From assembly GCF_016583575.1 (NCBI RefSeq), contig NZ_NRRG01000011.1, positions 124,001 through 188,000 on the forward strand: DNA of 64,000 bases, read 5' to 3'. Under the pieces are notes generated by a model. That model saw only the letters and a list, made by a program, of their open reading frames with translations, ran no database searches and had not been told where the DNA came from. This document shows positions 46,606 to 57,781 of this stretch, piece by piece. The DNA comes from Thiocystis violacea. Lineage in GTDB: Bacteria > Pseudomonadota > Gammaproteobacteria > Chromatiales > Chromatiaceae. A program made the position numbers and the translations under genes. Position 1 is the first letter of the stretch. Each line of letters begins with the position of its first letter.

Positions 46606-46788
46606 ATGGAGAAAAGACAAAAAGAACTGGAGGGTTGGGTGGCGTCCATGGTCCGCGGCGACCTGGGTTACACCTACATTCGGCTGTACGCGGACGCGCC
46701 GGACTGGGTGCGGGACTTGGCCGTGAATCGCTTCGGCAAGGGCACGGTATTCCTGCCGCCGGCGCAGTCCAGGCCGCGCGCCGCCTAG
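46606..46788 (+). CDS. Small protein of unknown function
   Basis: 60 residues, ATG at 46606 with GGAG nine bases upstream. No domain recognised. It is charged, with an amphipathic N-terminus (KRQKELEGWVASM) and a conserved-looking centre (GYTYIRLYADAPDWVRDL). It stands alone between ubiG and the HTH-reductase gene, and the stop is nine bases from the end of the convergent reductase gene. Codon use resembles its neighbours, which supports a real gene; expression is unproven. Confidence 0.5.
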   Translation: MEKRQKELEGWVASMVRGDLGYTYIRLYADAPDWVRDLAVNRFGKGTVFLPPAQSRPRAA

Positions 46789-46797
46789 GCGGCCGGT

Positions 46798-48270
46798 TCA
46801 GCTTTCGGTCTCTTCCGTGCTGATGCGATCGGGGGCGACCCCCAGATCGCACAGAGAGGCCAGGGTTCGCTGAACGGGGATCGCCGGACCGGCGATATAG
46901 AAACGCAATCCCTCCAATGCCTCGTGATCGGCCCGGATCACCGCCATGAGATCCTCCGTTCTTCCACTCACGAGGGGCGTGAAGCTGAAGTTGTCCAGTG
47001 CGTCCTTGAGCGCGCGCCCCCACCGAGCCTGATGATGCCCCTCCGGATGCTGGGTATCCCAGTAGAGATGGAAGGATTCGATCAGGTCGATGGACACGGC
47101 ATGTTCGATCAGGCTTTTGATCGGAGCGATCCCATCGCCCAGGGCGATGAAGACGGCCGGTTCCGGCGCATCCTCCTTGAGTACTAAGCGGCCGCTCGGC
47201 CCGGTAACGGTGACGAGCTGACCGTGCCGCAAGCCCGCGTGCACGGCCTGGGAAAAGGCGTCCGCCCGACGTCTGACATAGAACCAGAGATGACGTCCGT
47301 TGCAGGGGCAGCTCGCGATCGGCAACTCTTGCGTCTGTCCGCCCTCGAGTGCGAGCGTTGCCCGTTGTCCGGCCATGAAGCGCAGGGTCTGGGTGCGCGG
47401 GGTCTGGATCGTGAGCGCCACGAGATCGGGCGATAGCCGCTCCAGCTTGCGCAGGCTGGCGCGGATCTCCTGACGCGGCAGATCCTCGACCCTCAGGGCC
47501 TCGGCCGCCTCGATGACAAGATCGGTGACGGCGGTGTGCGAGCAGGTCAGGATGTAACCCATGGCCTTCTCGCGCTCGCCGATGACATAGTCGTGGTCGC
47601 GGATTTTCCAGGTCTCGCCGCTCAGAACCCGCGCCTTGCAGTTGCCGCAGTTGCCGCTGGCGCAGCCATAACCGAGCTTCAAGCCGGCCCGGACCGAGGC
47701 GTCCAGGATGGTCTCGTTGCCCTCGACGAAGAAGTCGTGTCCGCTGGGGATGAGTTTGACGTTGGCGGCCATGAGGCGCAGCAGGGTGTCCTTGGCGAGG
47801 AGTTGGGCGCGTTGGTCGGGCGCGGCCTCGGAGTCCAGGCGTTCGCGTTGCGTCCGCAGCCAATCGCGCGTTGCTTGCAGGGCGTCCGGGAGTTGCTCGG
47901 GGGGCCGCCGCGACACGGCATCGAGACGCGCCCCGATCTGATCCAGCAGGACGTTGGCGGCCTCCAGATGCGACATCCGATCGGCGAGGGTGGCGCTCAG
48001 GCCGCGCAGGCGCGACAGCAGGACCCGCGGATCGGGCAGGGTGGTCTCGCCGGCGTGGCCCAGCTTGGGCAGGGCGTCGCTCTTGATGCGCTCGGTGCGC
48101 TCTAGGGCGGCGTCGTCCGTGAGGCTTACCCGAGGGTAGAGCCGCAGCAGGTCGCCGATCGCGACCGAGCCCTCGAACGTCGCGATCTCGCCGCGTCGGA
48201 TGCGGCGTTGCAGCTCGGCGCGGGTCACTCCGGCGAGACGCGCGGCGCGCGAGAGGCTCAGGTAGTCCAT
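46798..48270 (-). CDS. HTH / [2Fe-2S] ferredoxin / flavin-NAD reductase fusion
   Basis: 490 residues. Residues 3-48 look like a MerR/excisionase-type helix-turn-helix (LSLSRAARLAGVTRAELQRR). A helical linker (80-165) follows, then a plant-type [2Fe-2S] domain with Cys203, Cys208, Cys211 (CASGNCGNC) and Cys243 (TCS). Next are a flavin-binding domain of the FNR family (LPIASCPCNG, 316-325) and a nicotinamide-binding domain with ALGDGIAPIKS (376-386). Ferredoxin-reductase pairs normally act in oxygenase electron chains; the N-terminal DNA-binding-like domain is unusual and suggests a redox-linked regulator or a protein-interaction role. It ends an operon with a cupin and a DUF302 gene (3 bp gap). 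Confidence 0.82.
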   Translation of the reverse strand: MDYLSLSRAARLAGVTRAELQRRIRRGEIATFEGSVAIGDLLRLYPRVSLTDDAALERTERIKSDALPKLGHAGETTLPDPRVLLSRLRGLSATLADRMSHLEAANVLLDQIGARLDAVSRRPPEQLPDALQATRDWLRTQRERLDSEAAPDQRAQLLAKDTLLRLMAANVKLIPSGHDFFVEGNETILDASVRAGLKLGYGCASGNCGNCKARVLSGETWKIRDHDYVIGEREKAMGYILTCSHTAVTDLVIEAAEALRVEDLPRQEIRASLRKLERLSPDLVALTIQTPRTQTLRFMAGQRATLALEGGQTQELPIASCPCNGRHLWFYVRRRADAFSQAVHAGLRHGQLVTVTGPSGRLVLKEDAPEPAVFIALGDGIAPIKSLIEHAVSIDLIESFHLYWDTQHPEGHHQARWGRALKDALDNFSFTPLVSGRTEDLMAVIRADHEALEGLRFYIAGPAIPVQRTLASLCDLGVAPDRISTEETES

Positions 48271-48273
48271 GGT

Positions 48274-48789
48274 CTAGAGGTCTCCGGTCGCGCCGGCGGT
48301 CATGATCTCCATCATGGTGTCGCGGACCTTGACGGCCAACTCCTTAAGGCTCGGCGGCAGGTCGGACATCCCGATAACCTTGTCCATGTCCAGGGTGACC
48401 AGCCAGGGCTTGCCCGCCTGATCCTCGATCAGGGTGATGCGGCAGGGCAGATAGGCCGAGAAGTCGATGTTCTCCGCGATCATCTGGGCGGCGATACGGG
48501 CGTCGCAGAACTGGAAGATCTCGATCCGCTTGGTCTCCACGCCCATGGCCTCCAGTTCCTTGGAGAGCGGCAGGCGGGCGACCAGCTTGAAATTCAGTAC
48601 GTTGGCGCGCAGCAGCATGGATTCCACCGCGTCGTCCGGGGAGACGTCCTCGGCCAGCGGCATCTTGACCACGGTGTCGGCGATGCTCATGCCCTCGGCG
48701 CGGGTCGCGGCGGTGGTCAGCAGCAGCATCGGCAGCGCGATCAGCAGGGTCAGCCACTGGGTTCTATTCGTTTTCATGAGTGTTCTCAT
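48274..48789 (-). CDS. Secreted DUF302 protein
   Basis: 171 residues. A Sec signal peptide (about 1-31, ending TRA before EG) leads to a DUF302 domain: the SIADTVVKMPLAEDVSPDDAV opening, then FCDARIAAQMI, and the LPCRITLIEDQAGKPWLVTL strand. DUF302 proteins are small alpha/beta periplasmic or cytoplasmic proteins of unknown role, common in sulfur oxidisers. Two cysteines are visible (FCDA, LPCRI). It is the middle gene of the cupin-DUF302-reductase operon. Confidence 0.82.
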   Translation of the reverse strand: MRTLMKTNRTQWLTLLIALPMLLLTTAATRAEGMSIADTVVKMPLAEDVSPDDAVESMLLRANVLNFKLVARLPLSKELEAMGVETKRIEIFQFCDARIAAQMIAENIDFSAYLPCRITLIEDQAGKPWLVTLDMDKVIGMSDLPPSLKELAVKVRDTMMEIMTAGATGDL

Positions 48790-48798
48790 TATTTGTCC

Positions 48799-49080
48799 TC
48801 AGTCGAATCGATAGTGTTTTTCAACGGCCTCCAGCACCTCCCAGACGCAGGAGAGTCCGGCGGGGAAGGTGATCAGATCGCCCCGGCTGAAGGCTTGGGG
48901 CGCGCCTCCTTCCGGCGTCACTCGAAACCGGCCGCGCACCACGTAGCAGGTTTCCGTCTGATCGTAATGCCAGGGGAATTCGGACGGCTCCTTCTTCCAG
49001 ATCGGCCAGTCCTCGACGCCGAGCACCTCCAGTTTGGCGGGCGAGGGCTTGTGTTCGCAGCGGATCTCCAGATCATTCAT
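48799..49080 (-). CDS. Cupin-domain protein
   Basis: 93 residues from the ATG at 49080, with GGAG ten bases upstream. A single small cupin barrel: EFPWHYDQTETCYVVRGRFRV followed by the GDLITFPAGLSCVWEV strand. One conserved histidine (FPWHYDQ) and Glu/Tyr residues of the metal site are visible, but the second His cluster is weak. It resembles the EutQ/DUF861 group. It is the first gene of the minus-strand operon, nine bases before DUF302. The start could also be 49167. Confidence 0.75.
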   Translation of the reverse strand: MNDLEIRCEHKPSPAKLEVLGVEDWPIWKKEPSEFPWHYDQTETCYVVRGRFRVTPEGGAPQAFSRGDLITFPAGLSCVWEVLEAVEKHYRFD

Positions 49081-49211
49081 GCGGTCAGGGCTCCAGTTGG
49101 GCGCCGCCGGTCGGCGGCCGGGTTCGTCCCAGGCTCTATATTGCGGATCCTGGGCGGGGTTTTCCATGCGCGGGATTGTCTGGGGCATCCGCTTCGGCGA
49201 CACTCCGGCGC

Positions 49212-49721
49212 ATGGCACCCTCGATCTCCAACGCATCGCTCGATGATATCGCGGCGCGGGTCGGCGAGCAGATGCGGGCGCGTGGTTCGATGCTCGCGAC
49301 CGCCGAATCCTGCACCGGTGGCTGGATCGCCAAGGTCGTGACGGATCTGGCCGGTAGCAGTGCCTGGTTCGATCGTGGATTCGTCACCTACAGCAATGCC
49401 GCGAAGCAGGAGATGCTGGGGGTCGACGCGGATCTCCTGGAGACGCACGGGGCCGTGAGCGAACCGGTGGTGAAGGCGATGGTCGCCGGCGCCCTGGCGC
49501 GGGGGCGGGCGGAGGTCGCCGTGGCCGTCAGCGGCATCGCGGGTCCGGGCGGCGCCGTCCCCGGCAAACCGGTCGGAACCGTCTGGTTGGCCTGGGGTCT
49601 GGCTGGACGTCAGCCCCTGGCCCGCTGTCTTCGGCTGGAGGGCGATCGCGAGGCGGTGCGGGCTCAAGCGGTCCAGGCGGCGCTCCTCGGCCTGCTGGAG
49701 GTGCTGGGGGCGGATGTCTGA
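49212..49721 (+). CDS. pncC: Nicotinamide-nucleotide amidase (CinA C-terminal type)
   Basis: 169 residues from the ATG at 49212. The single domain corresponds to the CinA C-terminal domain: ATAESCTGGWIA with the catalytic Ser33, then YSNAAKQEMLGV and SGIAGPGGAVPGKPVGTVW. It hydrolyses NMN to nicotinate mononucleotide in pyridine nucleotide recycling. It precedes thpR and recA in the common cinA-recA neighbourhood and overlaps thpR by eight bases. Confidence 0.92.
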   Translation: MAPSISNASLDDIAARVGEQMRARGSMLATAESCTGGWIAKVVTDLAGSSAWFDRGFVTYSNAAKQEMLGVDADLLETHGAVSEPVVKAMVAGALARGRAEVAVAVSGIAGPGGAVPGKPVGTVWLAWGLAGRQPLARCLRLEGDREAVRAQAVQAALLGLLEVLGADV

Positions 49722-50238
49722 ACGCTGGTTCCTTGCCCTCTGGCCGGATTCCGAGACCCGCACGGCGCTCGAGGCCCAACTCGTCGGGCTGATTCCGTTC
49801 CAGGGGCGCGCGACACATCCGCTGGACCGGCATCTGACCCTGGTCTTTCTGGGCGAGCTGGATCCGGATCGGTTAGGCGGCGTGGAGTCGGTCGCCTCCC
49901 AAGTGAGCGCGCCCAGGTTCGAGCTTGAGCTGGACCGTATCGGCCACTTCGCGCGATCCCAAATCCTCTGGTGCGGGCCGTCGCGCACGCCCGAGCCCTT
50001 GACGGCACTGGTCGCCGACCTCCAGATCCGGCTCGCCGCCCGCGGGATCGCCACGGATCCGCGACCCTATCGGCCGCATCTGACGCTGGCGCGCCGGGTC
50101 CGGCAGGGGGCGTCGCTGGATCTGCCCGCGCCGGTGCCTTGGCCGGTGACCGAGCTGGTGCTGGCCTTCGGGCGGAGCGGGGCGCCGCCGCGCTATCGGA
50201 TCCAGCGACGCTGGCCGCTCGGTCGCGTTGGGATATAA
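49714..50238 (+). CDS. thpR: RNA 2',3'-cyclic phosphodiesterase
   Basis: 174 residues with the two HxTx motifs of the 2H phosphoesterase family, RHLTLV (His40/Thr42) and PHLTLA (His122/Thr124), and the N-terminal RWFLALWP. It hydrolyses 2',3'-cyclic phosphates on RNA ends. Start ATG lies inside the pncC end, so translation is coupled. Confidence 0.92.
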   Translation: MSERWFLALWPDSETRTALEAQLVGLIPFQGRATHPLDRHLTLVFLGELDPDRLGGVESVASQVSAPRFELELDRIGHFARSQILWCGPSRTPEPLTALVADLQIRLAARGIATDPRPYRPHLTLARRVRQGASLDLPAPVPWPVTELVLAFGRSGAPPRYRIQRRWPLGRVGI

Positions 50239-50246
50239 CGCTTGAC

Positions 50247-50271
50247 GCTTGGTTATGCCATAATTCCAAGC
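50247..50271. promoter_or_regulatory. Near-palindrome upstream of recA
   Basis: GCTTGG-TTATG-C-CATAA-TT-CCAAGC: arms of 11 bases that match apart from a two-base bulge in the right arm. It lies about 100 bases before the recA start. No CTGT-N8-ACAG LexA box was found by eye, so this could be an operator of another type. Confidence 0.4.
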
Positions 50272-50369
50272 TTATTCACGGGGCTTGGAGGGCGGCTTTC
50301 GAGGCTTGGCGCGCCCGATCGGCTCGATAAGGATCGCGGCTTGGGGTTTCATTTCGCAACGGAGACCGA

Positions 50370-51406
<1,037 letters not shown>

Positions 51407-51410
<4 letters not shown>

Positions 51411-51898
51411 CCCTGAACGCTCGGGCTCCAGATCCGGCCGATAGCGATGGCCTTGAGGCCATCGGCGAGGCCGAGCGTCTAGCGCTTCGCCTGCTGGCGA
51501 GGCGCGAGCATTCCTGTCTCGAATTGAGGCGCAAGCTCATGGCGCGCGGTCTTGGATCGAGCGCCGTCGACGGCGCGCTTGAGCGTCTCTTGGCCCAGGG
51601 CGCGGTGAACGAGGCCCGTCTGGCCGAGCACTATGTCGCCGAGCGTGTCGGCAAGGGCTTCGGTCCGCTGCGCATTCGCGGCGAGCTGCGCGAGAAGGGT
51701 CTTGACGCGACCCTGATCGACCGTTACCTGGAGCCCATGAGCGAAGAATGGCCAAGCTGTCTGGCGCGGGTGCACGATCGCCGCTTCGGCCCCGAACCCC
51801 CCACCGACCGTGCCGACTATGCCAAACGCGCGCGTTTCCTCGAACAGCGTGGTTTCACCCCAGATTCGATCCGGCGCCTGCTGCGCTTTCATGACTGA
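51407..51898 (+). CDS. recX: Regulatory protein RecX
   Basis: 163 residues. RecX limits RecA filament growth. The helical-repeat features [19 protein letters not shown] and [17 protein letters not shown] are present. The frame opens with TTG at 51407, which overlaps the recA stop; a CTG at 51413 lies seven bases after a GGAGG (51401-51405) and could be the true start. Either way translation is coupled to recA. Confidence 0.88.
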
Positions 51899-51937
51899 CC
51901 GGAGCCGAGCGGCGAACGGTCCATTCGAGATGTTCCC

Positions 51938-54544
<2,607 letters not shown>

Positions 54545-54553
54545 CGCTCAATC

Positions 54554-54574
54554 TGACAACTGACAACTGACAAC
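54554..54574. repeat. Heptanucleotide tandem repeat between alaS and lysC
   Basis: TGACAAC repeated three times, nine bases after the alaS stop and 37 bases before lysC. The same unit makes up the repeat at 31224-31250 (opposite strand). Confidence 0.9.
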
Positions 54575-54611
54575 GGTTCGAGATGAAAGACGTGCAACCC
54601 AGGAAGAAGCG

Positions 54612-55841
54612 ATGGCCCTGATCGTTCAGAAATACGGCGGAACCTCGGTCGGAACCACCGACCGGATCCAGGCGGTTGCCGATCGTGTCAAGCGCTGGCG
54701 CGACCAGGGCGATCAGGTCGTGGTGGTGTTATCGGCCATGTCGGGCGAGACCGACCGGCTGATCGGTCTGGCCAAGCAACTCCAGCCCTGCCCCGAGCCG
54801 CGCGAGCTCGACGTGCTGCTGTCCACCGGCGAGCAGGTCACCATCGCGCTGCTCAGCATGGCGCTCGCCGCCCAGGGTTGCCCGGCGCGCTCCTACACCG
54901 GCGCCCAGGTGCATATCCTGACCGACAGCGCGCACAACAAGGCGCGCATCCGTGACATCGACGCCGCGCGCGTGCGAGCCGATCTGGACGCCGGGCGCGT
55001 GGTCGTGATCGCGGGCTTTCAGGGCATCGACGAACACGGCGACATCACCACGCTTGGGCGTGGCGGCTCGGACACCTCCGCCGTGGCCATCGCGGCCGCC
55101 CTCAAGGCCGACGAGTGTCAGATCTATACCGATGTCGATGGGGTCTACACGACCGACCCGCGCGTCGAGCCCAGGGCGCGCAAGCTCGACCGCATCACCT
55201 TCGAGGAGATGCTGGAGATGGCCAGTCTGGGCTCCAAGGTGCTACAGATCCGCTCGGTCGAGTTCGCCGGCAAATACCAGGTTCCCTTGCGCGTGCTTTC
55301 GAGCTTCGAGGAAGGCGAGGGCACCCTGATCACCTTCGAGGACACCAACGTGGAAGACGCCAAGATTTCCGGAATCGCCTTCAGCCGCGACGAGGCCAAG
55401 CTGACCGTGCTCGGCGTTCCGGATCAGCCGGGCGTGGCCTACCAGATCCTGGGTCCGATCGCGGACGCCAATATCGAGGTGGACATGATCATCCAGAATA
55501 TCGCCGCCCAGGAGACCGCGACCGATTTCACCTTCACCGTCCATCGCAACGACTACGCGCGCGCCCTGGAGATCCTGAAGGATACGGCGCGCGATCTGAG
55601 TGCTCGCCAGGTGCTCGGCGACGACAAGATCGTCAAGATCTCGCTGGTCGGGGTCGGGATGCGCAGCCACGCCGGAATCGCGAGCCAGATGTTCGCCAGC
55701 CTGGCCAAGGAAGGGATCAACATTCGCATGATTTCGACCTCCGAGATCAAAATCTCCGTCGTGGTCGACGAGAAATACCTGGAATTGGGTGTGCGTACAC
55801 TCCACGAGGCGTTCGGTCTCGATCGTCCGGAGGCCGCCTAG
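54612..55841 (+). CDS. lysC: Aspartate kinase
   Basis: 409 residues. [17 protein letters not shown] at the N-terminus is the kinase signature; [16 protein letters not shown] and [14 protein letters not shown] bind ATP and aspartate. Two ACT domains follow in the C-terminal half, the site of feedback regulation by lysine and/or threonine. It phosphorylates aspartate for Lys, Met and Thr synthesis. It lies between alaS and csrA, an order common in gammaproteobacteria. Confidence 0.95.
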   Translation: MALIVQKYGGTSVGTTDRIQAVADRVKRWRDQGDQVVVVLSAMSGETDRLIGLAKQLQPCPEPRELDVLLSTGEQVTIALLSMALAAQGCPARSYTGAQVHILTDSAHNKARIRDIDAARVRADLDAGRVVVIAGFQGIDEHGDITTLGRGGSDTSAVAIAAALKADECQIYTDVDGVYTTDPRVEPRARKLDRITFEEMLEMASLGSKVLQIRSVEFAGKYQVPLRVLSSFEEGEGTLITFEDTNVEDAKISGIAFSRDEAKLTVLGVPDQPGVAYQILGPIADANIEVDMIIQNIAAQETATDFTFTVHRNDYARALEILKDTARDLSARQVLGDDKIVKISLVGVGMRSHAGIASQMFASLAKEGINIRMISTSEIKISVVVDEKYLELGVRTLHEAFGLDRPEAA

Positions 55842-56109
55842 CCCGGATTCCGTGGGTTGGACCGTTAGTCGGAAGTCTTGCGTTCGTCGCTTGTTTTCGT
55901 CCCCTCCGACCAAATCTGACGCAACATGGGGTCTCGTACTATGGAGATCTCGCGGTAGTTGGTAGAATACTCGACATAGAGCCTCGCTCTAAGAGCTTGG
56001 TTTAGGCATGGTTCAACCATCGCGCGCGCGCCGCGCGACAATAGGTCGGGTTCGCCGGGCCACATGAATCATTTGTTCGGAATAGGGATTCCATAGGGAG
56101 ACCGAAACA

Positions 56110-56328
56110 ATGTTGATTTTGACTCGCCGGGTGGGCGAAACGCTGATGATCGGTGACGAAGTTACCGTTACCGTGCTTGGCGTTAAGGGCAATCAGGTCC
56201 GGATCGGCGTCAATGCCCCGCGTGATGTCGCCGTCCATCGTGAGGAAATTTACGAGCGGATCAAGCGAGAGCAAGCCGAGACCGGGCAGGACTCGAGCGT
56301 GATGAGTCATGCCAATCAGCTTGACTGA
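56110..56328 (+). CDS. csrA: Carbon storage regulator CsrA
   Basis: 72 residues. [23 protein letters not shown] and GIN(V)[16 protein letters not shown] are the typical CsrA core; the Arg44 of the RNA-binding site is present in PRDVAVHR. It binds GGA-containing mRNA leaders. The tRNA-Ser gene follows, the standard gammaproteobacterial arrangement. Confidence 0.97.
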   Translation: MLILTRRVGETLMIGDEVTVTVLGVKGNQVRIGVNAPRDVAVHREEIYERIKREQAETGQDSSVMSHANQLD

Positions 56329-56465
56329 TTGGAATGCAAGGCCGGGTGTGTTAGTATACTCGGCCTGATGAAGCGTCTCGGCCTTTAAGGGGTTTTCACG
56401 GAACCCAAAAAGTCGAATAGCTAAGTCAATAAATGCATAATTTACATTGCATTTAAAAAGTTTAA

Positions 56466-56556
56466 GGAGAGATGGCCGAGTGGCTGAAGGCGCTCCCCTG
56501 CTAAGGGAGTATAGGTTAATACCCTATCGAGGGTTCGAATCCCTCTCTCTCCGCCA
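56466..56556 (+). tRNA. tRNA-Ser (GCT)
   Basis: 91 nt including an encoded CCA. The acceptor stem GGAGAGA / TCTCTCC pairs perfectly. The anticodon stem is CTCCC / GGGAG with loop CTGCTAA and anticodon GCT at 56500-56502. A long variable arm, as in class II tRNAs, and the T-loop GGTTCGAATCC are visible. Confidence 0.97.
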
Positions 56557-56727
56557 ATTCTTTAACGCTACTGATTTTTCTTTAAGATCAGTCAGTTAAA
56601 GTGCTAAAATAAATCGTTTCCCCACACGTAATCCAGCGCTTTCCTTGGCGTTTCTTGCCGCATCCGTTCTTCCCGCGAACCCAGACACCCGGTCCTTCGG
56701 CTTTCAACTACCAGCTCCGCTTCCAGC

Positions 56728-57206
56728 TTAGAGCCAGGGGGTGGCATGGCCGTAATCACTTCCGTGCGGGTCGGTTTTCATCTGCTTGGCGGACGCTGGG
56801 TCATCAGCCAGGAGACCCCGAACGAAGCTCGACATCCGCGCTGTCTCGCCATCGCCATCGCCGTCTTCGGCGCAGGTTCGGCCATGCTCGGAAGTTCTCT
56901 GGCGTTGCCCTCCAAGGCTTTGCCACATTCGATCCAGGTAGCCTTGATCCCTGGTGCCGGTTCGGTGAAAGCCAGATCGTAGATGAAGCCGTGACCATCT
57001 TCCCCGAGGTTGCTCTTGGCTCGGGCCAGTAGTCTTTGACCGTCGGGCAATCTGGTTGTCGCCATGGACGCACGGGCCAAGGCACCTAAGGCCAGCGAGC
57101 CTGTCACTCGGTCGACTGGATCTTTGCCTTGGCTCCCTTTGGAGAAGTGCGAGATGCCCAGGACAGCACATTGACGGAGAGCGACAAGGTCAACCATGGG
57201 TTGCAT
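56728..57206 (-). pseudogene. Frameshifted remnant of a RepA-like AAA ATPase
   Basis: The frame running down from 57206 encodes a piece of an AAA/RecA-like phage or plasmid helicase: AVLGISHFSKGSQGKDPVDR and RLLARAKSNLGEDGHGF are hallmarks of that family. A stop codon directly precedes the first Met, so the N-terminal part with Walker A is missing. Near 56850 the family-like sequence continues in another frame (RGLLADDPASAKQMKTDPHG), ending at 56728, so at least one frameshift is present. It is a decayed gene left by an older element, next to the current integrase. Confidence 0.7.
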
Positions 57207-57539
57207 CTATCCGCAAAGGCAAGGGGTGCGGTGCGGTGAGTTGGAAAAACATGTGGGCCATTTACGCCATGATCGGCGAGCTTTCCACAAAGTGGAGCAT
57301 GGGGATCATCGCCGTAAGCTCGACCGTAGACCGCTTTTCGTCAACTCGCTGCGATCACCCGAAGGCGCGCTAATCCCCGAGCTCATGAGGGAGAACCGAA
57401 GGATGTTCGACATCTGCCGGACGATCCCAGTCGCGGATTTTGAAAAAGATGGGTTAGTGTTAGCCGCGCGACCAGGACGAACCCCGAAACTCCCGCCCCG
57501 GCGGAGTTTTTGCCCGCCCAAGATTGGCCCATGAAAAAA

Positions 57540-57571
57540 ATGGGTTAGCCGAAAAAGCTAACCCATTGTTT
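57540..57571. terminator. Intrinsic terminator-like hairpin
   Basis: Stem ATGGGTTAGC (57540-57549) / GCTAACCCAT (57557-57566) with a 7-base loop, an A-run before and a T-rich run after, so it can work in both directions. It borders the tRNA fragment. Confidence 0.8.
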
Positions 57572-57575
57572 TATT

Positions 57576-57622
57576 TGGTGCGCCCTGTGCGACTCGAACG
57601 CACGACCACCTGATTAAAAGTC
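57576..57622 (-). other. tRNA-Lys(TTT)-like 3' half; probable attachment site
   Basis: On the minus strand the sequence has an anticodon loop CTTTTAA (anticodon TTT, 57618-57616), a perfect T-arm (GTGCG TTCGAGT CGCAC) and an acceptor 3' end with CCA. The 5' half needed to pair with it is absent. This is the typical scar left by a tyrosine integrase that recombines in the 3' end of a tRNA gene. The integrase gene begins 160 bp away. Confidence 0.7.
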
Positions 57623-57781
57623 ACAAAGTCCGCTCTTCGACCGTTATCGCCTGTCTACGATATCTCCTTATATATCATATGCTTAAAAGATCACGCTATA
57701 CTCTCCTTCACGCAGAGTCACCGCCTCTCACCCTCTTTACGGGTGACTCAGTGGTGACTCAACTCGGAGGAGAGCGCACCG

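Noticed and set aside
56570..56592. Small inverted repeat ACTGAT / ATCAGT after tRNA-Ser
   Set aside because: Six-bp stem only; too weak to call a terminator.
57196..57534. 112-residue plus-strand open frame before the integrase
   Set aside because: It has a cysteine- and arginine-rich composition without motifs; no support for a gene. I considered a transposase fragment but could not match it.
57576..57652. Intact tRNA-Lys gene on the minus strand
   Set aside because: The 5' acceptor and D-arm that should pair with the clear 3' half are absent, so only a fragment is present.
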